Assembly: GCA_026989395.1 (NCBI GenBank)
Contig: JALSJK010000149.1
Span: 1 to 46,906 of the forward strand
Direction of reading: 5' to 3'
From: Methylomonas sp.
GTDB taxonomy: Bacteria > Pseudomonadota > Gammaproteobacteria > Methylococcales > Methylomonadaceae
DNA length: 46,906 nucleotides
A program made the position numbers and the translations under genes. Numbering within the stretch: position 1 is the stretch's first letter; the number at the start of each line of letters is the position of its first letter. The notes under the pieces are model-generated. The model ran no database searches. It saw only the letters and a list, made by a program, of their open reading frames with translations, and had not been told where the DNA came from. Positions 16,775 through 26,412 of the stretch are shown here, piece after piece.

Positions 16775-16893
16775 CTATACTGACAGAAAGTGCCAGTATC
16801 AGGCTGACTAGTGTAGCAAACAGAATGTCGGAACTAAGATATTCTACCATTGGAATCAGAAATTGTTCCTGGACATTTTTCTCAAAAAAATGA
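16775..16893 (-). pseudogene. Fragment 2 of an RND efflux pump 3' end
   Basis: Similar to 19103-19215 of the intact pump and to fragment 1. On the minus strand it still encodes ILFATLVSLIL, as in the pump's GYGILFATLVSLILVP. It shares with fragment 1 the words GCAAACAGAATG and AACTAAGATA, which differ from the intact gene. It lacks the 2-nt deletion of fragment 1. Both ends are truncated. Confidence 0.75.
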
Positions 16894-17458
16894 CAGTCAT
16901 ACCATCTGAGCTATTTCAGGGGCAGTTGAAACGTACCGTTAGCCTGAAAGCAAGGAAATATTCCGCATTCCATTAGTTAAAAATTACCTTGGAAAATGAA
17001 CTTATTGATTGTATTTTTTATGCGTAGATATATAAAAAACTGTTCAAATATCAGTTTTTCAACTCGCTTGCCCATTTATGTAATTTAGCTGTTGGTAATT
17101 AGCCCAATTATTGATATGAGATTTAATAGCACGTTAATATTCAGTTCGTGAACCAGGGCACACTGAGGGTCAAATGAACAGAGGGATTAATGAAGCAACT
17201 ACAGTGAACATTGGCAAAAATAATTCCCCTCAATAAAAAAATAGCATACTACGGTAGTTATCGCTAAGCGTAATTAAGTATTGTGCCCCCAGAACTTGTG
17301 TTTACCCTGATCCCATTTATTCTACTTCAGACTAGGCGAATCGCTCCAATAACTAATTCACGCGGAATTTAATGCGATTATTCTTGAACTTCGCCATAGG
17401 AATGCAAATCAATATTAGAATTGACGATACCAAATCTTTAGCGATGTTAATTTGAAAA
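16894..17458. other. Noncoding gap before the Sel1 lipoprotein
   Basis: About 560 bp without a supportable gene. It contains a TATTGTGCCCCC repeat word at 17280-17291 related to the element at 16707-16760, and an 11-bp palindrome ACTACGGTAGT near 17248. The promoter of the Sel1 gene must lie near its right end. No RNA gene or intact mobile element was recognised. Confidence 0.4.
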
Positions 17459-18736
17459 ATGTTTCTTCAATTGCGGGTTTTATCAATTTTTTTTGCAAAC
17501 AAGCCCTTGGTTGTAAAGTACAAGCTTATCGTTTTTGCCCTGATTATTTTGCAAGGCTGTCAGATAGAAATTGTTAGGAAAAACGTTAAGGTTATTTCGA
17601 GTGATCAAGATTGTTGTGTAAAACAGAGTGAGCAAGATCAAGAGGTGGATTGTTTGCTACCTGCTCATATTAGAACACTGGGTAAAGAAATGGCCTATTT
17701 GACTGCCAGGAGACCGATTAAGACAAATGCCGCCAATTGCGAAATAAGAGGGGGTGAATATGTCCCTTATGATCGAGCAAACTATGAATCAGCATTAACG
17801 ATCTGGTTGCCTCATGCTAAAGAAGGTGATGCCGAGGCGCAAATGAGGGTTGGCGAGATTTACGAAAAAGGTATGGGTAGATCGCCCAACCTGAAATTGG
17901 CGAGAAAGTGGTATAACAAAGCGACTGAACAAGGTAATGCAGATGCTTTGGCGCAGCTGAGGCATTTACAAGCAACAGCTGGCTCAATAAATCTAGAAAA
18001 GGGTCATGTGAAAATTGTAAATAGCAAAATAACGAAATCTGGCCAAAAAAATAAGCCATCATTGGCACGAGTTGTTCCAGTAGTAAAAACTAAAGACTTG
18101 CCAGAATTACCCGAAAAGCCTCGTTCTGATACTATAAAATCATTTCAGACCCGTATTGAAGAATATTTGAACACATTAAAACAGGCGGCTTACGTGTTCA
18201 ATCCTCCTTCGCCTATAAAAGTTGCTAGACCAACAATAATTTATTTGTTAATTGATCCGCAAAATGAAAAATTAGCGCTTGAAAAACACCTCAAAAAACT
18301 TGATCCCCAAAATACTTCGCGTATTGAATCTGACACTGCAAAGTGGGCTCAGGTGATGGAGGCAGGTTTATCCGGCGGTGATTTTGATATTGATCCAAGT
18401 ACACCAGTGAGGAAAACGCTTAATTCATCTGAGATAGCAAAATGGAGTTGGGTGATAACACCGAAACACCCCGGAGCTAAACTACCACTGAATCTAACTG
18501 TTAAAGCTATTCTACCCAATGAATTTGCACCTCCTTATGATGTCGTTCTGCTCTACAAAAAAATTGATGTTAAAGTCACAATTTGGTGGCTCATAGATCA
18601 TTACTTCGACAAGTACTGGAAATGGCTACTAGGAGGTTTAGCAGGACTCATTACCGGTATGATTAGCTTGAAGTGGAAAGCAAGAGGCTTTGTAACAAAG
18701 AGAATACCTTTCAAACGGAAACATTTATCACGATAA
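17459..18736 (+). CDS. Sel1-repeat lipoprotein with C-terminal membrane segment
   Basis: 425 aa. The N-terminal hydrophobic stretch ends in a lipobox-like LQGC (C34). Sel1/TPR-like repeats follow at about residues 105-165 (ANYESALTIWLPHAKEGDAEAQMRVGEIYEKGMG, then LARKWYNKATEQGNADALAQL). A middle region resembles a beta-sandwich, with SGGDFDIDPSTPVRKTL, a WSWVITPKHPGA strand and LPLNLTVKAI. It ends with one membrane span (WKWLLGGLAGLITGMISL) and a basic tail. Having both a lipobox and a C-terminal span is unusual; the lipobox may instead be part of an anchor. Sel1 proteins mediate protein contacts. The role is unknown. Confidence 0.6.
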   Translation: MFLQLRVLSIFFANKPLVVKYKLIVFALIILQGCQIEIVRKNVKVISSDQDCCVKQSEQDQEVDCLLPAHIRTLGKEMAYLTARRPIKTNAANCEIRGGEYVPYDRANYESALTIWLPHAKEGDAEAQMRVGEIYEKGMGRSPNLKLARKWYNKATEQGNADALAQLRHLQATAGSINLEKGHVKIVNSKITKSGQKNKPSLARVVPVVKTKDLPELPEKPRSDTIKSFQTRIEEYLNTLKQAAYVFNPPSPIKVARPTIIYLLIDPQNEKLALEKHLKKLDPQNTSRIESDTAKWAQVMEAGLSGGDFDIDPSTPVRKTLNSSEIAKWSWVITPKHPGAKLPLNLTVKAILPNEFAPPYDVVLLYKKIDVKVTIWWLIDHYFDKYWKWLLGGLAGLITGMISLKWKARGFVTKRIPFKRKHLSR

Positions 18737-19043
18737 ACTGATGCCAGCTTGGATTTTGGCGAAAACGTAGATAAGCCATGTGGAATAGTACAATATGGGT
18801 GGTGAAACTAGTTGACTTTTATCTGAGTGCGCCTTGTGATTTTAGTAACTAATTAATATTAAAAGGTATAGTTCTTAAGTAAGTGCCATTCGGGTCAGTG
18901 TAAACCTTATCATCAAGTTTTTTATAGGCCCATTTTTAAAATATAAGCATGCGAGATTTGGGAAGGATGAGTTAAATTAATTTTAACAGGGTGAAAGATA
19001 TACGGCTCGTAGGGATTCATCATTGATAGGGTACAAGTCATAG
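18737..19043. other. Convergent intergenic region with a short repeat word
   Basis: About 307 bp between the 3' ends of the Sel1 gene and the RND pump. GGGTCAGTGTAAACCTTAT at 18892-18910 matches 14607-14626. I see no strong terminator hairpin and no gene. Confidence 0.4.
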
Positions 19044-22000
19044 TTAAATTCCCATTGTTTTTTTTATTTTCCGAAAACCAAAACGCATATCCTCAAGAAT
19101 AATACTGGCAGCAGGTACCAGAATCAGGCTGACCAGTGTGGCAAATAAAATTCCATAACCAAGCGATACCACCATCGGAATCAAAAATTGTGCCTGGGTG
19201 TCTTTCTCGAAAATTAATGGCATCAGGCCGACAAATGTCGTTAGTGATGTGAGTAAAATGGCGCGAAAGCGGTCGCAGCCGGCTTTGATAATGGCCGTTT
19301 TAGCTTGGATGCCGTTGTCACGTAAGGTATTAAACCGGTCGATCAATACCAGGCTGTCATTAACTACAACACCAGATAAAGCCAACATTCCTAACAGACT
19401 GTTTATGCTTAGATGCATGTTCATCAGCAAGTGGCCCAACAGGGCGCCCATTAAACCGAATGGGATTGCGAGTAACACCACTAATGGCTGAATATAGGAC
19501 TGAAAAGGAATAGCCAATAAAGCATAGACACATACAAAAATAAAGATACTGCCGAGCATCAGGCTATGGAAAGATTCGCGTTGTTCCTTGGCTTCACCTT
19601 CCTGTGAATAGTGAACTTCAGGGTATTTGACGAGTAATTCCTGCATGAATTTGGAAATCTCTTGCTTGATGCGATTGGCATTGCCTTTTTCCTTGTTGAT
19701 GTCAGCGCGGATATTGATTGAACGCCTGCCATCAACGTGCAATATGGCGGTTGGACCTCGACCATATTTGATTTCCGCGACATCAGAAAATGGCACTTCA
19801 GCGCCGTTTTGAGTGCGTATTAACATGGATTCCAGGCTGTTGAGTGATTTGCGTTGGTCGGACGGATAGCGCAGCATCACCTTGACATCTTCTTTATTGC
19901 GCTGAATGCGTTGAACCTCCAAACCGTAAAATGCTTGTCTGACTTGTGCGGCAAGGTCTTGCAAGCTTAGCCCCAGCAGTTCTGCCTGGGGTTTAATGGA
20001 TAACTGAATTTCCTGTTTGCCGGATTCGGCGTTGTCATAAATATCGTTGATATCCTGATAAGTTGCCAGTTGTTGTTTGATTTCTTCGGTAATGGCTTTT
20101 AATTGCTGCAAATTACTGGATTGAACCTGGATATCAATAGGATTTAGGCGATGGCCGATTTCCGAGCGAAAACTCAATTCTTCAACACCGGGAATAATAC
20201 CGATCATTTTTCGCCATTCTCTGGTTAGTTGTGTGACAGAGATATAGGGCTGGCGTTTTTCAGGCGGCACTACTTCAAAGCGTATTTTTCCAAGATGCGG
20301 TTGGGCATTACCGGCGCGTGATGGATAGCCAGCTATAGAGTAAACCGCTTTAATAACACTGGTTCCGGTTTCTTCATTGGTATGTTTTTTTTGTAACTGG
20401 TAGGCTGCTTCTGCAATTTGTCGGGTATATTTTTCGGTGAGGGTAAAGGGTGTACCGACTGGAAATTTCAGCGTGGCTGTTGCAACCTCGCTTTCTACGC
20501 GGGGAAAAAATGTAAAGGCAAGACGACCGCTGGCAACCAGGCTGAGCAGAATGATTGTTAAGGCAACAAAAGCAGCCAGGGTTAAATATCGCTGTTTGAT
20601 CACTTTTTCCAGAAATGGCTGGTAGATTCCCTGAATAAATTGATTCAGAAAATGGCTGCAATAACTTTGGATTCGACTCAGCCAGGACTTTTTAGCGCTG
20701 TCAGATAATGGCCGGATATGTTTTAAATGAGCAGGCAGGATTAATTTGGTTTCCAAAAGCGAAAACAATAAAGCCGGGATAACAACCAAGGCGATAGAAG
20801 CGAAAATTTTGCCGCGACTGCCTTCGATATTCAGCATCGGTAAAAATGCAACCACCGTGGTCATCACTCCAAAAGTTACCGGAACGGTGACTTCTTTAAC
20901 GCCTTGAATGGTTGCTTCAACATGATTGTCAGTTATGGCGAGGTGGGTGGCAATATTTTCGGCAGTAACAATTGCGTCATCAACAATAATGCCGAGCACC
21001 ATGATGAAGGCAAACATACTGGTGACGTTAATGGTGACATCCATTATCGGCATGAGCGCTATTACGCCAAAAAAACTGACCGGTATGCCCACACAAACCC
21101 AGAATGCGATTTTTAAACGCAAAAACAGAGTCAGTAAAATAAAAACCAGAATGCCGCCCTGAAAAGCGCTGCTGAGTAATAAATCGATTCGTCCTTTGAT
21201 AATTTTGGAACGGTCTCGCCAGTAACTGATGTTGACTGATGGAGGAAGACGTTCCTGAACTTCTATAATGTACTGCTTGACGGTTTTTGCAATTGCAATG
21301 GCATTTTCATCGCTGACTCGGGTGACATCAACCATTAATGCAGGTTTTCCCTGATATCGGGATACCACCTGGCCTTCAACAAATCCGTCTTTGATCTCGG
21401 CAATTTCGCCCAGTGTCAATCGTATTCCCTGTTCACTGGTACGAATGACGATATTTGAAAATTGCTCTTGGGTATATTTCAGGCCGCGGGAGCTGAGCAT
21501 GATATCACCGCCCTGGGTTCTGATTTGTCCAGCGGGAATATCAATAGAGCTGCGTCGAATTGCTTCGGCGATTTCCTTGAAGGTCAGATCGTAGCGGTTC
21601 AGATTTTGTTCGGAAATTTCAATGGAAATCTCATAAGCCAGAGCGCCAACCAGCTCAACCTGACTGATTCCAGGTTTTGAGCGAAGGTCATCTGCCACTT
21701 TTTCAGCAATATTTCTTAATTCTCGCTGGCCGAATTCACCTGAAACAATCACACTGATAACGTCAATATTCCGCTGGTTCAGACTGATAATCGGGCGTCG
21801 CATTTCTTCCGGAAAAGTTTCGATGGCGTCAATACGGTTTTGGATATCCTCCATGATTTCCCGTTCGTTATAACCCTGGGCTATTTCGACTTCAATATTG
21901 CAGGTTCCTTCCAATGCCGTCGCCAGAATTTGTTTGATACCGACAAGATCAGAAATAGCCTGTTCTATACGAATGACTACATTCTGCTCCATTTCGACAG

Positions 22001-22169
22001 GGGTTGCGCCTTCATAGGAAGCTCGAATATTGACGGTATCCGTGTCAAAACGAGGCAATATTTCCATGGGGATTTTTGGATAGGAATAAATGCCTGCCAG
22101 AATAATCAACAGCATCAATAAATTGGCTGCAACATCATTGTAAGTAAACCAGCGAATCAGGCTTGTCAT
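19044..22169 (-). CDS. RND efflux pump inner membrane transporter (AcrB/HAE1-type)
   Basis: 1041 aa, full length. It has TM1 (ANLLMLLIILAGIYSYPKIPMEILP), two large periplasmic loops, and the TM4 proton-relay segment GIIVDDAIVTAENIATH with paired Asp. The matching second-half segment LALSGVVVNDSLVLIDRFN is also present. It exports substrates from periplasm or inner membrane using the proton gradient, with the adjacent MFP and outer membrane factor. It starts at a TAATG overlap with the MFP stop. The substrate range cannot be read from sequence. Its 3' end has two decayed relatives in this window (11531-11734, 16775-16893). Confidence 0.93.
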   Translation of the reverse strand: MTSLIRWFTYNDVAANLLMLLIILAGIYSYPKIPMEILPRFDTDTVNIRASYEGATPVEMEQNVVIRIEQAISDLVGIKQILATALEGTCNIEVEIAQGYNEREIMEDIQNRIDAIETFPEEMRRPIISLNQRNIDVISVIVSGEFGQRELRNIAEKVADDLRSKPGISQVELVGALAYEISIEISEQNLNRYDLTFKEIAEAIRRSSIDIPAGQIRTQGGDIMLSSRGLKYTQEQFSNIVIRTSEQGIRLTLGEIAEIKDGFVEGQVVSRYQGKPALMVDVTRVSDENAIAIAKTVKQYIIEVQERLPPSVNISYWRDRSKIIKGRIDLLLSSAFQGGILVFILLTLFLRLKIAFWVCVGIPVSFFGVIALMPIMDVTINVTSMFAFIMVLGIIVDDAIVTAENIATHLAITDNHVEATIQGVKEVTVPVTFGVMTTVVAFLPMLNIEGSRGKIFASIALVVIPALLFSLLETKLILPAHLKHIRPLSDSAKKSWLSRIQSYCSHFLNQFIQGIYQPFLEKVIKQRYLTLAAFVALTIILLSLVASGRLAFTFFPRVESEVATATLKFPVGTPFTLTEKYTRQIAEAAYQLQKKHTNEETGTSVIKAVYSIAGYPSRAGNAQPHLGKIRFEVVPPEKRQPYISVTQLTREWRKMIGIIPGVEELSFRSEIGHRLNPIDIQVQSSNLQQLKAITEEIKQQLATYQDINDIYDNAESGKQEIQLSIKPQAELLGLSLQDLAAQVRQAFYGLEVQRIQRNKEDVKVMLRYPSDQRKSLNSLESMLIRTQNGAEVPFSDVAEIKYGRGPTAILHVDGRRSINIRADINKEKGNANRIKQEISKFMQELLVKYPEVHYSQEGEAKEQRESFHSLMLGSIFIFVCVYALLAIPFQSYIQPLVVLLAIPFGLMGALLGHLLMNMHLSINSLLGMLALSGVVVNDSLVLIDRFNTLRDNGIQAKTAIIKAGCDRFRAILLTSLTTFVGLMPLIFEKDTQAQFLIPMVVSLGYGILFATLVSLILVPAASIILEDMRFGFRKIKKTMGI

Positions 22170-23368
22170 TAATGTTGTTCCTGGTTTGATGGAAGGTGTT
22201 GATGATTTTTAATAATTGCTGAAACAGGCATGCCTTTTGCCGCTGATGCGACAGGCGTAATACACAGTAAATCACCTTCTTCAGCGCCGTCAGCAATAAT
22301 GATGACCTGGTTATCTTGCCAGACTGGTTTGATTTGACGAGGCAGGAGTTGATTATTTTTGTCGACCAGTAAAATTTGAGAATTCTCTCTAACCGCCGCC
22401 CTGGGTATGATAAAGACATTTTCAAGTATTTTTCCTTTGATTTTGGCTTCTACATACTGACCTATTTTTAGCGGGGGTTTGTTGGTTTCTTTCAAACCAT
22501 AAGGATTATCCACTTGAGCCACCACAAATAACCGCCGGCTTTTTGTGTCGAAAGTCCCTTCAGTCCGAACAATCCTGCCAGGCCATTGATATTGTCTGTT
22601 ACCAAAGTTGCTGCTGAGAATAACTTCGGGCAGGTCTGTTGGCGTTTGTTTTTTTTCGCGGTAGCTTTCAGGAAGATCAATAAATCCCAGCTGTTGGTTA
22701 CTTAATGGCAAACGAATTTCAGCAAAATCGACAGCAAAAATTTTTGCCAGTTCAGTTCCCGGAGAAACATATTGCCCGACATCTGCCATTTTCTCCATGA
22801 CTCTGCCAGCGTAAGGGGCTTTGATACGAGTACGTTGCAAGTCAAGTTGCGCCTGTTTCAGCAGGGCTTTTGCAGAAGCAACTTTGGCTTTGGCGCGTGC
22901 CAATTGTGGTTTGTGAAGTACCAATGCGGTTGGCTGCGTGGTTTTTCCAAGGCGCTGCCAATTCCTTAATGCTTGTTTTGCCAGCGCCTGTTCTTCAGCC
23001 AATGCCAGCTGTGCTTCGGCCAACTGTGATTTGGCAACGGTTACTGCAATATCATAATTACTGGCATCAATGCGTAATAATTCATCGCCTTTTTCAAAAA
23101 AAGCGCCTTCTTGAAAATGATCAGACGTGTAGATGATTTTACCGGATACTTCGGGTATCAGGGAGCTTTCAGTACGGGGTTTTACTGTTCCCTGGGTTTG
23201 TAATACAACCTGAAAATCCTGTTTTTTTAATGGAATGACTTCAACGGCTGTCGGTTGTATTTTACGTTTTCCCTGGGCAGGTTTTTCTGATGATTGCATA
23301 ATCAGGAAACTGATGCCGATTGCAGCAAGCAGAATCAGAACAGGGAAAATGAATTTTATCCATTTCAT
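22169..23368 (-). CDS. RND efflux periplasmic adaptor (membrane fusion protein)
   Basis: 399 aa. An N-terminal membrane anchor (FIFPVLILLAAIGISFLIM) is followed by the lipoyl/hairpin/beta-barrel order of HlyD/AcrA adaptors: VVLQTQGTVKPRTESSLIPEVSGKI, a coiled hairpin, then ALLKQAQLDLQRTRIKAPYAGRVMEKMADVGQYVSPG. It bridges the inner membrane pump and outer membrane channel. It sits 3 bp after the outer membrane factor gene and overlaps the pump start by 1 bp, so all three are one operon. Confidence 0.92.
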   Translation of the reverse strand: MKWIKFIFPVLILLAAIGISFLIMQSSEKPAQGKRKIQPTAVEVIPLKKQDFQVVLQTQGTVKPRTESSLIPEVSGKIIYTSDHFQEGAFFEKGDELLRIDASNYDIAVTVAKSQLAEAQLALAEEQALAKQALRNWQRLGKTTQPTALVLHKPQLARAKAKVASAKALLKQAQLDLQRTRIKAPYAGRVMEKMADVGQYVSPGTELAKIFAVDFAEIRLPLSNQQLGFIDLPESYREKKQTPTDLPEVILSSNFGNRQYQWPGRIVRTEGTFDTKSRRLFVVAQVDNPYGLKETNKPPLKIGQYVEAKIKGKILENVFIIPRAAVRENSQILLVDKNNQLLPRQIKPVWQDNQVIIIADGAEEGDLLCITPVASAAKGMPVSAIIKNHQHLPSNQEQH

Positions 23369-23371
23369 GAA

Positions 23372-24898
23372 TTAGTCCTGAGATAAAAGTTGAATGGGTA
23401 AATTATTGTTTTCGACTTGTTCTGGATTTTGTTTTGATTCTTGTTTGGAAAAAGCCCCTCCCAGGGCAAGATATAAATTAATCCGATTGGTCAGACGTTG
23501 ATTCGAAACCTGCAATAATGCGCTTTGGGCATCATAGGAACGGCGTTGTGCTTCCAATAAGGTTGTCATGTCGACAATACCGGCATTATATTCTTCCAAT
23601 GCCAGATTTTCTGCTTCCACAGATTCTGTAACGGCCAGCGATAATGCCTGTTCTTGTTTTTCCAGCAATTGTTCAGCTTTGATTGCCGTTTCCACTTCAA
23701 AAAATGCTTGTAATACGATCTGTCCATAATTTGCCAAGGCTTCTTCATTAATGGCGTCGGCCTGGAATTTACTGGCAATCAATCGACCTCCCTGAAAAAT
23801 TGGCTGGGTCATATTGCCTATTATATTCCAGACCAAGGCGTCATAATTAAGGACATCCCGAATATCACCAGTATTGGTTCCGGCATTAGCGGACAAGCTG
23901 AAAGTCGGTAGTAAACTTTTGATGGCTTCACTGACTCTTTGATCGCTGGCTGCCAGCCGATGTTCAGCAGCCAGTATATCAGGCCGGCGTCTGAGTAAGG
24001 CAACAGGTAATCCTAATTTGACGGTGTGTTGCAGTCTGGGCAATTGGTCTGCACCAAGGATTTCTGCGCGTGGATAACGTCCCAATAAAACTTCCAAAGC
24101 TCTGCTGGTATTATCCAGTTGTATTTTTTGTGCCTGTAACTGGCTTTCTGCGCTGGCGACATTGGCTCTTGCCAAACGCACATCAAGAGCGCTGTTGACG
24201 CCAATGGCATAGCCATCTTCAATAATCTGTCTTGCAGTTTCAAAAGCAGTCACTTTTTTTTGTAACAAATGACTTTGCTGGCGCGCTTCGATTAAATTAA
24301 ACCAGGACTTGGCAACATTTGCGGCCAGAGAAAAACGAGCGGCGCGGTAGTCGGCCTCAGATGCCTTGAAATCCAGTTCGGCGGCATTAGCGCGATTTTG
24401 CAGTTTTCCCCAGACATCCAGTTCCCAATTTATACTGAAATCAATGCCAAAGCTGTTTGAGATTGGACTGGAAATGCGAAAGCCACTGGTTGAGTTTCGT
24501 TGCGATCGTCTGGCATCGAAGCCGAAAGAAAATTGCGGAAAGCGATCTGCTCCATTTATTCTGACCAATGCCTGGGCGGTTTTGACACGCGCAGCAGCAG
24601 CTTTCAGATCGAAATTGTAGTGTAAGGCCTCGGTAATCAAATGCGTTAACTCGGGCGTGGAAAAGCTGTTGATCCAATCGTTGCTGACCATGCCATTGGA
24701 GTTCTCAATAGCTTGCCAGTGCACGGGAATATCCATTTTGACTGGTTCAATTTGATGATCTGGAATGAGACCGCAGCCGCTGACTAAGGCAGCAGAAACA
24801 AGCAAGAGAAATAGGGTCTTGTTTTTTGAAGATTTAGAGATGGGGAGTTGGCAGTGCGGTGATTTTTCCAATTTAATATTAATCAGCAAATAATCCAT
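23372..24898 (-). CDS. RND outer membrane channel lipoprotein (NodT/OprM-type)
   Basis: 508 aa. A 30-residue leader precedes the hydrophobic segment and lipobox VSGC. TolC-like tandem repeats follow: LITEALHYNFDLKAAAARVKTAQALVR, the ARANVASAESQLQAQK helices, GLPVALLRRRPDILAAEHRLAASDQRV (a NodT-family hallmark) and a second ALANYGQIVLQAFFEVETAI repeat. It is the first gene of the efflux operon. A possible -10 box TATAAT reads on the minus strand at 24924-24929. The long leader suggests the true start may be a downstream non-ATG codon. Confidence 0.9.
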   Translation of the reverse strand: MDYLLINIKLEKSPHCQLPISKSSKNKTLFLLLVSAALVSGCGLIPDHQIEPVKMDIPVHWQAIENSNGMVSNDWINSFSTPELTHLITEALHYNFDLKAAAARVKTAQALVRINGADRFPQFSFGFDARRSQRNSTSGFRISSPISNSFGIDFSINWELDVWGKLQNRANAAELDFKASEADYRAARFSLAANVAKSWFNLIEARQQSHLLQKKVTAFETARQIIEDGYAIGVNSALDVRLARANVASAESQLQAQKIQLDNTSRALEVLLGRYPRAEILGADQLPRLQHTVKLGLPVALLRRRPDILAAEHRLAASDQRVSEAIKSLLPTFSLSANAGTNTGDIRDVLNYDALVWNIIGNMTQPIFQGGRLIASKFQADAINEEALANYGQIVLQAFFEVETAIKAEQLLEKQEQALSLAVTESVEAENLALEEYNAGIVDMTTLLEAQRRSYDAQSALLQVSNQRLTNRINLYLALGGAFSKQESKQNPEQVENNNLPIQLLSQD

Positions 24899-24992
24899 TT
24901 AGTCATAGTGATGGGTAGTCATTATTATAACCGTTCAAACTATTGAGCCAGGAAAAAATGCTATTTGGACCAGGTTTGGATTTTTTGAGATT

Positions 24993-25033
24993 TTGCACGA
25001 ACCATCGAGTCTTGGTTCTTCTGGTTCGTGCAA
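24993..25033. other. 12-bp perfect inverted repeat downstream of the PspA-linked gene
   Basis: TTGCACGAACCA (24993-25004) and TGGTTCGTGCAA (25022-25033) pair perfectly around a 17-nt loop. On the plus strand it is followed by TATTTTTGAGA. It lies between the 5' end of the efflux operon and the 3' end of the membrane protein gene at 25060, both on the minus strand. In that direction no T-run follows, so it may be a terminator-like hairpin or an operator. Confidence 0.45.
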
Positions 25034-25059
25034 TATTTTTGAGATTATTTCCGACTGTG

Positions 25060-26403
25060 TTAATCCCAGCTTTTTATCTGGTCAAAATAATAACGGGATT
25101 TGGCCAGGATTTTAATTTCCTTGTTCTCAATATAAGAGGCCAGTAAGATAACCATCAAACCTAAGGCAATTGTGCTTGCCCACGGCGCTTTTGTATACAA
25201 ACTTGTCAAAAATTGCCCGTAATACATAAAGCCACTAGTTACACAGAGATTACCTATGATAAGTGGTGTTTTTTCATGTTTCTTAATTCCCGCTAAACTT
25301 AGCAAGATACCTGCTGCAATGGTAATAACCGGAGCCATGTTTTGCTGATCAATCATTGCACCGAATGTTAACAGCAAGATTAACCAAGCACTGATTGTGC
25401 GATATAGGCTGGCATGATATTCAACCTGTGACGACAGGGCAAACAGGATAACAGCGACCGGTAAAAATAGCCCAAATTGATTGCTATAAACTGTCTCAAA
25501 TTGAGATAAAACAGTGAACCAAGCAGAGATCGCAGCAAAAGTTCCTAGCCATTGGTTGAGGTAGATAATGTTGGCAGAATTAGTATAACGTTTGATGTCA
25601 AAAATGCAGTGGACAACTATCATCGATGAAACCACCAGCGCTAGTATCCATGATGTTGGATGAAGCAAGCTGCGTCCAGTGATGATCAATAGAGGCAGGC
25701 TGATTAATGCTCTAGCAGCCAGGCCTTCTTTTAAACGCATACTGCGGTCATTATGTAAATGATGCTCAATTTGTCTTAAATAAATGAATAGTCCTGCAAT
25801 AATAAAGGGTATTAAGGCACCATCACGTATAGGAAGCATCAAGATTATATTGCCCGTCGCTGAAGCAATTAATAAGGTTTTAAGATGTTTTCGAGCCAGT
25901 ATGGAAAAACTGGCATAGCTAACCAGAAACAATAGCAAGCCGGTAATGGCTAAATCCAGTGCTATGATGGTAGGGCTGACATCCATAAATTGCAGCCAGC
26001 TATATTCTGGTTGTAAGGCTTGCTGACCATGCCAGTAGCCGTAGATCATTGCGCTAACCTGAGTTACCTGAACAGGTAGGAAGGCAGCCCCTAATCCGAA
26101 TAATATTCTGGCTCCTTTGGTTTCATGGAATAAATAGGCGCAAATTAGTCCGCCGCCGCAGAGTAATAATGTCAGACCCAAGCCGACCCAATATCGGTAA
26201 GCTGGCAGAATTTCATCATAGCCTTGCAGCATAAAGCTGATTGCGGACAAAATGATCAATGCTGATCCAATCCAGCGCAAGTAAGTTGTTATTTTATGGG
26301 TCAGGTTTTTGCTATTGTTTAATGAGGCGGCATCCCTTGATTGGTGTTCGACTGAATGTATTGGTGTTGAGGGTTCAAATTCTTGAGTTTCATTGATGTA
26401 CAT
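25060..26403 (-). CDS. Polytopic membrane protein of the psp-like locus
   Basis: 447 aa. A polar N-terminus of about 40 residues is followed by roughly twelve hydrophobic segments (for example WIGSALIILSAISFML, WVGLGLTLLLCGGGLICAYLF, ISAWLILLLTFGAMI), ending in a polar tail. No transporter signature is recognised; some DUF2157-like flavour is possible but uncertain. It starts 9 bp after the PspA-like gene on the same strand, so it should be under the same sigma-54 promoter. A membrane partner replacing PspB/PspC is an inference from position. Confidence 0.7.
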   Translation of the reverse strand: MYINETQEFEPSTPIHSVEHQSRDAASLNNSKNLTHKITTYLRWIGSALIILSAISFMLQGYDEILPAYRYWVGLGLTLLLCGGGLICAYLFHETKGARILFGLGAAFLPVQVTQVSAMIYGYWHGQQALQPEYSWLQFMDVSPTIIALDLAITGLLLFLVSYASFSILARKHLKTLLIASATGNIILMLPIRDGALIPFIIAGLFIYLRQIEHHLHNDRSMRLKEGLAARALISLPLLIITGRSLLHPTSWILALVVSSMIVVHCIFDIKRYTNSANIIYLNQWLGTFAAISAWFTVLSQFETVYSNQFGLFLPVAVILFALSSQVEYHASLYRTISAWLILLLTFGAMIDQQNMAPVITIAAGILLSLAGIKKHEKTPLIIGNLCVTSGFMYYGQFLTSLYTKAPWASTIALGLMVILLASYIENKEIKILAKSRYYFDQIKSWD

Positions 26404-26412
26404 GATTTTCTC

